Assembly (NCBI GenBank): GCA_003342815.1
Contig: PTEX01000332.1
Span: 620,001 to 684,000 of the forward strand
Direction: 5' to 3'
Source of the DNA: Eudromia elegans
Taxonomy: Eukaryota; Chordata; Aves; Tinamiformes; Tinamidae
DNA length: 64,000 nt
Position numbers and translations under genes: made by a program. The notes below the pieces were generated by a model. That model was not told the origin of the DNA. It searched no databases and worked only from the letters and a program-made list of their open reading frames with translations. This document shows positions 1 to 11,700 of this stretch, one piece after another. Positions within the stretch are counted from its first letter, which is position 1. Every line of letters begins with the position of its first letter.

Positions 1-694
1 AGAGGCTGACCTGCTGGAAAGCAGCTCCTCAGAGAGAGACTTGGGAGTCCTTGGTTGACAACAAGTTAACCATGAGTCAGCAGTGTGCCCTCACGGCCAA
101 AAAGGCCAATGGGATCCTGGCCTGCATCAGGAGGAGCGTTGCCAGTAGGTGGAGGGAGGGGATCCTACCCCTCTACTCATCCCTTATGTGGGCACATCTG
201 GAGTACTTTGTGGGCTCCTCAGTACAGGACGGACATGGAGCTACTGGAGACAGTCCAGCGACGAGCAACAAATAAGGGACTAAAGCACCTATCACATGAA
301 GAAAGATTAAACGAGCTGGGCCTGTTTAGCATACAGAACAGAAGACTGAGAGGAGATCTGATTAATATGTATAAGTACTTGAGGAATGATTATAGGGAAG
401 ATGGGGCCAAACTCTTCTTGGCAGTGGCCAGTGATAGGACAAGGGATAACGGGTACAAATTGAAACACAAGAAGTTCCGTCTCCATGTGAGGAAGACCTG
501 CTTTACTGTGTGGGTGATGGAGCCCTGGAACAGGCTACCCAGGGAGGTTATGTGGTCTCCTTCTCTGGAGATCTTCAAACCCGCCTGGATGCAACCCTGT
601 GCCACGTGCTCTAGGGGTCCCTGCTGGAGCAGGAGGGTTGGACTTGATAATCTCTAGAGGTGTCTTCCAACCTTAACCTTTTTGTGATTCTGTC
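1..694 (+). mobile_element. CR1 LINE, 3' end of ORF2 plus 3' UTR, truncated by window edge
   Basis: This is the C-terminal part of a CR1 non-LTR retrotransposon ORF2 (reverse transcriptase polyprotein) followed by its short 3' end. The reading is split over three frames. Frame 2 covers about 2-50 and gives the ERDLGVL motif. Frame 3 covers about 51-205 and gives [12 protein letters not shown] and [17 protein letters not shown]. Frame 1 runs from about 206 to 657 and gives HLSHEERLNELGLFS, RRLRGDLINMYKYL and PWNRLPREV. The frame changes near 50 (an extra T) and near 200 (a short deletion), so this copy is dead. The 3' end near 694 carries the TGTGATTCTGT octamer-type tail of avian CR1. The catalytic RT core, if present, lies outside the window. 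Family identity comes from recognised motifs; the subfamily is not assigned. Confidence 0.93.
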
Positions 695-1289
695 CTATAA
701 AAGCTCTTTAGCAAGACAGAGTGAATACGTGTATGTTCCTGGCATTAATTCCTGATCTTCTGCTCTTTGGTAAAAATAGAATAGCAAAGAACTAGCAGAA
801 TGTTTTAATCTCAAATCATATTTTTATAGCATATTCTGCAAATGGATAGTGTTTGGTAATTTTTTTTTCCCTGAGGTTTGCATATAATTAGCAGATAATC
901 AGCCAATTTTTATTGATCTTTGTTAGCTTTACAAATTGTTCTGAAATGTGGAAAAGCATCTACAACCTCACTAAAAAGCCCTCTGAGAGGGTAGTCATCT
1001 TTCATTGATGAGCTTTGTACTTGATCTAACTTCATTTGGAGATGGTAGCCCAGCTTCACTCTTCTAAGGAGAGCTCTACATGGTATTATATTTCATGAGG
1101 GATCCCTCTGCGTAGAGGGAAGTTCTGATATTTCCTTATATTTTCCAGAAGGCTTATCACAATGACTGACAGCTGTGCAATGCAAAATTGAAAAGAAGCA
1201 GTAATGGATCATATGGTCAAGGCAGAACATACTCTTGCTCAAGTAAATTATATTCATATGAAATTTCTTATGTTTCTATAGCCCTAAAA

Positions 1290-1445
1290 AGAATTCCCTA
1301 AAATTCCCTAGCAACTGTGTGGGAGTATAATTGTCAGGAGTACATTACTTGAGAATAATGCCTAGCAACTACTCGGGAGTGCATTGCCCTGGTGCCTATT
1401 ACTCAGTAGGATATTACTCAGGAGTAATACTTAGCAATTACTCCT
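1290..1445. repeat. Imperfect short-period repeat cluster of CTAGCAACT / ACTCxGGAGT words
   Basis: About 155 bp in which variants of CCTAGCAACT (near 1307, 1362 and 1430) alternate with GGAGTA and TACTC words, including the near-palindrome ATTACTCAGGAGTAAT around 1422. Units are irregular in length, so this is a decayed minisatellite or a locally duplicated sequence rather than a clean tandem array. No coding or known transposon signature was recognised. Confidence 0.45.
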
Positions 1446-2814
1446 GTACAAGAGGTTGTCAAAGCAGAGAGAACGAGTAAGGAGAAAGAAACAAACAAAA
1501 AAGGTGGAAAAAGGAAGAGCAAGGAAGCATACAAGGTGAGGGTTTAAAAGTAAATAATAATTTTCTACTGAATGAGTAGGAAGGAGCTAATATTTTATAA
1601 GAAAGGATCAGGGTTACAGTGTCATTCCAGCAACTTCAGGAAATAGCTGTTTAATCTGCACCGTACACAGGTATTCTGCAAAGCTGCCAAACATTCAGCC
1701 TTCATATATTGTTCTTCCTCAAAAAGGAGCTTCTCCTAATGCAGTCCTGTAAATAAGAATTCGCTTTGGCTGTGCACGTTTCCACTTATGTTACTGGCAA
1801 CGTTGCAAGAGCACACGGCATCACCAAAGACATCTCATCTCATGGTAGTGCATACCCATGTGCATGTGACTTACCCCAGTCCCAAGGGCATATCTTGTGC
1901 ATCTCTGATAAAAACAGGAGTGAATCAACAGTAGGGTGATGGAAGGAGTAAAAGTAGTGAAAGCCTCCCACCAATATCCTTCCATCTTTGCCTAAATCAA
2001 CAACTACCATGTACACATCATATAAAACCATCAAGCAATTAAATATGTTACAAAACAGAGAATAACTGTCTGTGGTCTATCTGTGGCTATCCCCCCTGGG
2101 GAAGAAAAGCAGAAAAATATTTTCAATAATCAGTCTTTCACATTACTTTATCTGTTACAAACTTCACTTCTCACTCTTTTCACTTGGCAAAAATTTTTTT
2201 AACTGGGAGACTCAAAGTGGAATTTCTAGCCATGCCAAAGTTAATTAAATGTGTCCATTGTTTTTAAGATATATGTGATTTGCCCACCTACTGGTTTCAC
2301 AAAACACAACAAAGTAAAAAAACCTTCACACTTTTTGTGCAGAACAAAGTGAAAGTAAACTCATGGGACAGAGTAAGCATGAGAGAACTGTGATCTCTAC
2401 CATGCTGCAAAATATAGAATATAGAAACCTAATACAGTATGATGATTTGCATATTAGCATATATTCCTACAGAATTCAATAAACATTCAGTACTCAGCAC
2501 ATCTCAGTAGATACTCAGCAAGTCAGAGGATTTAGTCCCTAATTTGTTTGGGAAGTCCAGGTCACATGGAAAGTGTTTGATTTTTTACTCAGATCAGTAG
2601 CTGCATGGATTTTCACTGTTCCAGGCTATTTCTGATGGCTAGAGACTTTATATTATCGGTGACACATTCCCAGCAGCATTTTGATATGGCAGAATATTTG
2701 CTCTTACCATGGAGTTCTAGCAAAGTAATGATCAGTGAAAGAGTTGGAAGCAGTCATTCTTCCTTGTGATCCAGCTTCTGATCCAGCTGCTCAGCACCAG
2801 CACATGAAAACCAA

Positions 2815-2843
2815 ATGCCCATCTTCAGTCAGAAGATGGGCAT
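2815..2843. repeat. Perfect 12-bp inverted repeat with 5-nt loop
   Basis: Arms 2815-2826 and 2832-2843 are exact reverse complements (ATGCCCATCTTC and GAAGATGGGCAT) separated by AGTCA. The stem would fold as RNA from either strand. It is too short for a canonical microRNA precursor, and no U-tract or other context gives it a function. Confidence 0.7.
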
Positions 2844-5070
2844 AAACTAATTGTCAAGAATAGTATTAATGTCATTGGAATACTTTGCACCTCAGGCAAC
2901 CTGATTGATTTTGTTGGCCATTAATAACTTGTTATGTTCTCTTTGGATTTTATATATCAGGTTGAAGTAAATTTCCACTTTATATTTTATTGCTTTTTAA
3001 TCTATTTTTTACAAAAGCAAAGAAACAAAGCATAGAATAAATTATATCTCAAGCACTAAAATCAAGCTGACATATCAAAACAACAAAAATAGTATCAAAG
3101 ATTTTATTCATTCACAAGGCAAAATGAGTTAATGAGTGAAAGTGCAGTTCAAACACATTGCCAAAAAAGCTTTCAGGAGTAGTTTTTTTCCTTTGAATGC
3201 ACAACTTCAGAGAATGTGTAACAATTAGGAAAATGTTTTTGAATAAAACAAAAACAGATCGAAGGACCCAAATCTGCAAAGCTAAACTAATAATACGTTA
3301 CACAGCCTCCAAAATAGTTGGAATATGTCTTTCATCACTAACAGATGTTAGTTTATTTATTTTCATATATACAGATTATCTGGTTTATTTAGTGTTTATG
3401 GACAAAAATGTTATGTGATAATGCTAAAGAGAGTCCTCTCTAATGAGAATCTCCCCTCGAGTGAGTTCTCCTTGGTAAAGAGAATCAGAAATAAAGAAAA
3501 ATAAGGTAGCTTATACAGTACAGGCAAAGTACATGGCTTTATTCTGGCATGTGGTGGGGAAGAAGGAACAGGTGGATAATCTTAAGAGTGGGAGTGAACA
3601 GGAACTTTAGATGAATATGTATATACCACTTTAGTTTTCCAAGGATTAATGGTAGATACGACAGACATCTGAACACAGGGAAAGGCGAGGGAATCAGGCA
3701 ATTAAAGATCAGCAGAGCAGAGGCACGGAGAAGCACATTATGGAGACTGTGAAGAAAGAAATGAAAAACTCCCCTTTAGAAAAATACTTTCACATCACCT
3801 AAAGGCATTTTAGCCTTTATATTTCAGATTTTTTCCAACTGTCCACTCACAGAGTCATAATGTACTTGAAACACCTTCTGAGAAACCAAACCCAGAGTTA
3901 CTAGGAATATTGTAAGCCAAGAGTCTATTACCCTAGAGAGTCAAAGTGGCAGTATCCTAGTTTCCTCACGGTAACTTCCAGCATGTAATAATCCAAATTT
4001 CAACCAGCATTAATTCTTAGTAATGAAGAAAGAACAAAGCCCAACCTTAAAACAAGTGTGTGTATAGTCTGCCTGTGAGATCCAATTAATCCTAAAAATT
4101 TTAATGTTTTAACTATTAATAATTACACTACTAATAGTTTAAAAATACATTCTTGTTGGTAGGAACCAGTGTTATTAGATTTGTTTGACTAACATTAGTC
4201 ATGTTAGACATCAGTTTTGAGGATACCTTTCCCTCAAAGACCAAAATCTGCTGTGCACAGAAGGAATGTGTGATTGGAGCTACATGGTGGAAGACAGGGG
4301 TTGTCACTTTATGAATTTTAAAACAGAACAGCCAGTTCAGGTCAAACAGCCCCTGCAGTGGACCAAAAGCCCCTTGTATCTTAAAGCTGCTACAGGGACC
4401 CATGTACTTCTGAAATAGGGCTATATCTTGCACTACTACTCTGTGGGGAAGGATTTCACCTTAATGTGCTGGTCAATTTTAATAAATGGTCAGAGGAGTA
4501 TCACTGTGTGAATGATACTGGCAGTAATGTTAGCATGGTGACTGCAGCTCTTGGGGAGCAGTTCAGTTAAATGAGCAAAGAAGCAACTGAAGGAGGCTGG
4601 AGACGAGACAAGGAATGGGACTCCTGGTCTGGATTCCATTTCCACAGCAGCACCGTGCCTGGCCTTCTTCCTCACACATTGGATGCAGAAGTAGTTGATG
4701 GCTTGTGGTCTCTTGTCTTGGACTATAAATTCTCCAAAGCAAGGCTTAGTGTTTCATGGCATGCTGCCTAACACAATTTTATCTATGGCTCAAGATCATC
4801 AAAGGTGAGGAGGTGATGATCTTTCTTTAGCTCACTGCCAGTTCTTCCTAATGCTCAGCAGCAAACTGACAAAGCTTTTCTCTTTGTTTTATTTTTGTTG
4901 GAATGTCTGCCAAATTATTAGCAATTCTCTGCAACTAGAGGAAAAAAACCCTCCATTTTGAGAACTGTTTTTGAAAAGATGTTTTTCAATGTTTTCTATG
5001 TGTTTCAGAGAGCCCTCATTTGCTTCAAACAAACACAACAAACTTGTCTTTTTTATTATTGTTGGTGTTG

Positions 5071-5098
5071 TTATTATTATTATTATTATTAATATTAA
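5071..5098. repeat. (TTA)n microsatellite
   Basis: A short trinucleotide run of about nine TTA/ATT units, followed by AT-rich sequence. Confidence 0.8.
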
Positions 5099-8000
5099 TA
5101 GTGTATTTGCAAAGTGTTGCTAAAAATAACTAGTCCTGCAGTCATTCTTATAGGTGACCAAATAAATATTTCTTAACTGCACTCTTAAGAGAGCACCTCA
5201 GCATCACAAGGAGGCCTGCAGTAGAGTTGAAACAAGTGTGAATTGCTGGCTATGATTCCCTTGTGTGCCTTTATCTCTCCTCGCAACAAGAGAAAAAATA
5301 CAATGACACCCACAATAACAATAAAAAGCTTGAATATGAGCCATTTATCTGTTATTTTTGCAGTTTTTCTTAATTGAGTTATTTTGGAGGTTGCACAACT
5401 TTTTGTTAAGCATATTTTCTGCAAACCAAGAGGTAATAATTAATGCTGTAATAAAACATCAGTACTTTAAAATTATAGTCTTTTCTCCTCCCCCATCTTA
5501 ACTTTGCTTATTTAATAAAATAAGCAGGGTTATCCTTTTTGTAGGATGTCTTGCTAAGTTTTCTAGTTAATGTCATTAATATAAAGGATGTTTCCAAAAT
5601 AAATTCCTCCTGTCTATACAATTCTGATGGTTTTAGCAAACTAATTTTCCATCCAAAAGGAAAAAAAAAAAAGACTTCTTTCTTGGTCTTAGGAGAAAAG
5701 ACTGACTCACTTAAGGGTAATAATTGAATTGTGTTGAAAAGACCTTTTTTTTTTTTTTTTTTGTAATAAGGAAGATTATAAATTGGATTTTCTTTTTTTG
5801 AACAAAAAGCACATTGTGTCCTGTTGTTTCCATTTAATTTTCCTTTTGCCTATGGGTGATTAAGCCCTTTTCATAAGTTTGGTAAATATATATTTAACTA
5901 ATTTAGTAATGAGTGGTGGAATTTAAGTATATTAACTTACCCTATATTATTTACCAGAGGCATCTATTTCCCTATAAATATGTATTTACAAAACACAAAT
6001 TGTTTCTTCAATAATATTAAATCCCTTTTCCCATTTTTTATTTATCTAAGGATCTCAGAATGACTTTTGTGTGAAGAAGCATAAAATATCTATTTATTAA
6101 AATCATCTGAACCATGGTTTTAACAGGAAATTTTCCTATGACTCAGCTATTTAAAAAAATCATTAATAAATAAAGAAATGTATTAACAATTCAAAAAGAT
6201 TATGGCCAAATCCTGAGACTTACTCCTCTTTTCTCTTTGAAGAAAGGGAGAGAGAAAGTCTGGCTTCTCACACATCAAGCATTTATTTGATCTTGCTGCT
6301 TTTTTTTAGCATAGAGAGCTATCAGTTCCTCTGAATTTTCTGTGTTTAAGCCTTGCTGTTCGACTAATCGAGTCATTTCCAAGAAAAGTCATGGAGTTAA
6401 GATTAAAAGAACTAAGTTACGAAAGAGAATATGGCTAAAATGTTCTGTGGTATTTTCATTACCTTCTTTCTATCTCATCATCTCATTCTTTTTTCTTTAT
6501 TTTTAACAAGCAGATACGTAGCTTTCATCTGTTAAGTACTTCAAACTAAGGAGAAATTATTCTTCACCTCAGCTCTCAAAGTTGCTTTCTCATTAACCTT
6601 CATTATTACTCTGACATTATTTTTTTTCTTGACCTTCTCTTCTATCTTTATCCTGAACTTTCCTACTCTGTATATCACCTTACAAAGAGGAGTTGCTGCT
6701 TGGTTTGCATTCCTGATGTTGGTGGCTTGGTGGTCCTGTCCTCTGACCCAGAGCACACGATGTGTTCTTTCCACAGTGGCACACATTTCAGATCCCTCTT
6801 AATAACCTTCATTATTGAAAATCACCACAGACAGTCCAGTATCTCTGATCTTCCATCTTCCTAATGTCTGCTGAGTTCATGCTCCTACAGTTCCCATCAG
6901 AAAATTCTGAGACCACTTAGAAAGCAAGCCAGAATTTTTATCTGTTTATTAAAATCAGAGAGGGTATGATTCTCGAGGGTCGCTCACTGGATATATAGAT
7001 TATAATGCAAGTGTAGCAGTGTCCCATCACATTGCTGTAATCAGCAGCATCTGGTACAATCTCATGTCCGTCCATCTTGTCCCAACTCTCCTTTGTTTTA
7101 TATGTATCTTCTCTGTGAGCAGCACTGCTCGATGAAAGATCCAAGTTAATGTGAAAGCCTTGCCTGAATTGTTTGCCACAGGAAACTGCATGTCTGGTTT
7201 TGAGTTCATTGGCTCAAATGAACCTTTTTCTATATTTGATCTGAATATTTCTCTTACTTCCTCAGTAGAAAGATGTGATTAACTTCATCCTCTCTTCCTG
7301 TGTCCTGATTTATTTAATTTTGGGTAGATATTGTTATAATCCTGTCACATAACTAAATAGTATATCATAGCTGGACTCTATTGAACAAAGAAAAGAAAAA
7401 GCAGAGATGTGACAACCCTAAGATCTGGTTTTGGATATTCTACTGAAATTCAATATCCCACAGTTTATTATTCTGTAATAAGTTATTGGTAAAATCCTGG
7501 GGATTTTTTTCATCAGTATAGATCCTTTCTTTACCCCTTGCTTTCCTAAGTCAGCCTAAGTTGTTCAGGTTCTCCATAAGATATTTCAGTAAAACATATA
7601 TTTTTCTTATCTAAAAACAAAAAGAAAGAAAACCAGTCAGATTTTCTTCAGCTTCTTCCTATCCTCTACTTTCACTTTCTCATGCCCACCAGGATAGTCT
7701 TCCCTTGCCTTGCCTTGCCTTGCTTTCCCTTCTCTTCCCTTCCATTCCACAAAATAGTCTTCCTGCAACTAGTTTTCCTCAGTGACGAGAATTCTAAAAA
7801 CGTAACAATGTTATATTTTATTTTATGAAGTAAAAATCATTAATAATGCAAGGCATTTTATATTTAATATCCTGGAAAGAGATACTACTTATTTTCCTTA
7901 TTATTTTATTTTATTTTAAGAAATTTCCTAATAACTAGAAAATTACAAGAACGCAATAAAATAATGTAACTTTTAAAAATTGTCTGTTTATTCATGTTGC

Positions 8001-8448
8001 TAGATGAATGTATTTGGGCTTAAGAGCAACAGCAGCAATTTAACAACAACAACAAAAAATTTCTAAATAATATTTTTTTTCTTAACATTGCTGTCCAAAC
8101 TGCATAAACATTATGTTTTCTGGCATGTTTCAACAAATTCCATTTTTGCTGAATTCTAATGAGGCAGAAGAACTTTATCAAATGGCATCTTAGCCACTTC
8201 TACAACCCTGAACTATCTAAATTATAATTCTGAAAAATTTCTTGTAAGTCTTTTTTTTTTTAAATTCTGGTAGTATATAAAGCATTTAAAAATTATCTGG
8301 AGTATCTCAGAGAAAGGACATTGGCTAACAGTCATTTCTTTAGCCTATGATACCCAGACTTGTCAGATATCTTAGTCTGGGTCTGAGATTGTAGATTCAA
8401 ACACTAGAAAACTCTGTAGATGGATGGAGAAAATATCCAATTTTGGAA

Positions 8449-8760
8449 GGAATCACAGAATCACAGAATGCTTAAGATTGGAAGGGATCTCTAGAGATGC
8501 AAGGTCTCCTAGAGCACATGGCACAGGGTAGTGTCCAAGCCGATTTTGAAGATCTCCAGAGAAGGAGATGCTGCTACCTCTCTGGGAAACCTGTTCCAGT
8601 GCTCTGTCACCTTCACTGTTAAGAAATCTTTCCTTAAGTTCCTGTGGAACCTCTAGTGCTTCAGTTTGTGGCCGTTTCCTCTAGCCCGACCGCTGTCCAC
8701 CACATGGACCTCCCTGTGCTCCAGCCTGGACCAGACTCACTGTTAGTGGAGCTCATCTGC
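8449..8760 (-). mobile_element. CR1 LINE 3' fragment, reverse orientation
   Basis: The plus strand begins with the duplicated AATCACAGAATCACAGAATG, which is the reverse complement of the CR1 3' terminal octamer repeats. GATTGGAAGGGATCTCTAGAG and sequence matching the CR1 C-terminal coding region in reverse follow (CTGGGAAACCTGTTCCAGTGC, then CACCTTCACTGTTAAGAAAT). The element is 5'-truncated near 8760, as is usual for CR1. The 61-codon open frame at 8644-8829 is an antisense artefact of this element. Confidence 0.9.
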
Positions 8761-11700
8761 GCGGGAATGCGAGAATGTATCCAGTTATCCTGTTTTAATC
8801 TTTATCAGAATTATTACCTTGCAAAATGATGTAATTCTTTTAAAGTGTCATCCACTTATTTTCCTTACTCTAGCTGTATCACAACATCACTTACCTGACT
8901 CTACACAGTTATTCTAGCATCAGTGTTCTTCCAGGCTTTTCATTAGAATATTTTCAATATGGTATGACTAGATACATCAAGACAGCAGGAGGCAATGAAG
9001 AGGAAAAAGCATCCAAATGGAAAATAGTGGCTTTTCAGAAGAGTCCAAATGAAAAGGATTCTCATATAGATTTGAGGTAACTCTTGCCCTTTTGCAAACA
9101 GACATCTACAGACATGTAGATACCCATATCCCAAGCTGATGAGATGTAAGTGACCTCTGATGGCAACAGAGATTTCACCTGAGACCAACTTTGCATCCTT
9201 CTCATTCAGAGTGTAGGCACTAACTTCAGATCCAACTGCAAAAAGAATATTGAGCTAAGACCTTTCCCCGCAGTGAAAGAAGGAGAGAATATAGCTGCAA
9301 AGAGATAACCATCAAACTTGACTTTAAGGTTGTTATATATATCTACTATAGTATTCCCTAAAAATATTATATTAATTAAATAATCATTCTGGCTCATGTT
9401 GCCCAATGAAGATTCAGCAGGGATAGAGTGGGAGATGTCTTGGACCCATAACCTCATAAAAGAAAATAAAAAAGAGAGTTTTCATGAAACTCACATTCAA
9501 AGCTATCATTCAAAGAGATTATAAAAATTAGTGTTTTGAAAACAAAACCCCCCAAACAATACACAAAACTAAGCTATTCCTTATAGTAGTAGGCTGACTG
9601 TTTGATTTATATATTTGGTTGTTAACTATATCTGTTTCCTAGGAATAGGTCCATTGAGATAGATATCTTCTTCAAGATATCCCAGGACTAACAAGACACA
9701 GGGCACACATTATTTCATCAGAACATTCATCAGTATATTTTCCTAACAAAATAAAAAGACACATTTCCTGAAGCATTATGGACCTCGAGGGGGCTAAAGA
9801 AATCCTTGTAGAAGAATAATCAAAGCTAAATTACATGTCAAATATAATGATCCCTCTTTGTGCAGTACCTTTAATGCCAAAACAATATTAGTCCTGGTTT
9901 ATATGTATTGTTTGACTTTTCAACACCATCAGAAATAGATGGAGCTAGCAAATCACAAAGATATAGTAAGTATAAGACATTCCTCTGTCTTTAATGAAGC
10001 CCATCACAACCTTTAGAAAAGTTCACAGTACTTAGTTATTTTGTCATTATTAGTTACACAGCTAACAAAAACTTGCATGATGCTGAAATTTGAATTAGAA
10101 AGAAGGCAGATCCTACAACACTCAGGGTCATTCTGGATGTCTGTTTCTTTGTGAAGAAAAACTCCAGCACACCTTCTAAGTCAGGAGAGAATATTTTAAG
10201 CCAGTGTCAAGGGTGAGGGAGATAGCTGCTGTAGGAAGAGGTTCTACCACTCTCATCAGAGGAAATTTCATTTGTGTCAATGTTATTCTCCATAGTCTGT
10301 GTCTTGCCAGTATAAATGAAGCAAATTTGTCTTCACAGACTGGGGAATGGCACCCTATAGGTTAAGATTTCCTAGTGTTACATTCTTTGTCATGTTCTTG
10401 CAATTTACCTTCTTCAATTACATTTTCTAGATGTAAATGTGATCAGTTTGACAATCAGGTACCTTAAAATCTGACTTATGCTACTACTAGGACTTTTTAT
10501 TATAAAAATAATTCAGACAACCTACATGAATTGGACTATCTCATTTAGTGAGTTGTATTACAAAGCAGAACACAGATCAAAAATATATCCTCAGCTCATT
10601 CAGTTTGTCTTGGCCCTTTTGACTATTTTAGATTATGTGACTCAATATGTCTATGTCCTTCAACAAAATCTCCTTTATGAAGATTTTTTATGTTATGAAA
10701 TTTTTTTTTTCCTAAGGCTCAAATGAACAGACTTGTCAAAAAAAAATCTAAACATCTTTTTATCGATCATTGACTAATGTTGATTTTCTCTAAAGCAATA
10801 TCCAGATAAATGTCACTACCAGTTATGCTGTTCCTCCTCTATTATATTAATATGCCAATGCTTTAGTATTGTAGCAGCTCATCATATGAAAATACATGAA
10901 AAGAAAGCATCACTGCAATGTGTCCATGGAGAGATTAACCAGCACAGTCACACTGGTTCTGGCAGGATCACTCAGTATTGCTATTTACATTCCAATTTTT
11001 GTGTTAAAAAAAGTCCAAAAATTTGGCATATGTATGATAATATGTGCATGTCATTTCAAAGAAATGAGTAAAAATTACTGTCAGTTCTGCAACTGTTCAG
11101 AAATCACTTATTCCCTCCTTCTTTATATTATTCTGACACTAAATGATTAAGTTATATAATGTCTCAAATAAAATTTTAATTCAAACAGATAAATTCAAGC
11201 AAATTAGAAACATTCCAGGTGTAGAAAGAAGCTATGTTCCCTTAATACATTGTTCTGCTCTGTAACAAATCTGGCTGAACGCAATGGATACTCGACAAAG
11301 CCCTTCTAGGTCCTAAATGTCTCATTTATGCATTCAGATGGTTCATTTACCATCTTTGGAGAATAATGTAATGATGGATGAGGCATCAAGATGACGTGCC
11401 AGCTCTGCTATAAATGTATGTTTAAAGTGATGAGAGTGGCTGCAAGATGATCCATTTTTAGCCTTAAGAGTCAGTTCAGACAGAGAAAAGTAAAAGGTAT
11501 CCCTCATTGAGAGTAATGATCAGGAAGAGAGATTGAAACTGGAATTTCTGGAAATTCTAAGAATTATGATATGGGCTTTTTTTCTATTTATACATTAAAG
11601 CAGGAATATTACATAATACATACAAAACTGTTAATCGTATTCCTGAAGACAAAATTTCAGTTTAAAATTATAAGACTGGGTTAATTTCCAGGATGTTTGT

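Larger units (their letters stand above)
695..8448. other. AT-rich gene-free stretch with minor repeats
   Basis: I see no supported gene here. Open frames of 60-100 codons exist (for example 4131-4433 on the minus strand), but they have no recognisable domain and AT-rich composition. The stretch holds a cluster of repeated GGAGTA/ACTC words (about 1290-1445), a perfect hairpin (2815-2843), a TTA trinucleotide run (5071-5098), A/T homopolymers near 5660 and 5743, and a pyrimidine CCTTGC/CTTCC tract (about 7696-7745). Confidence 0.6.
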
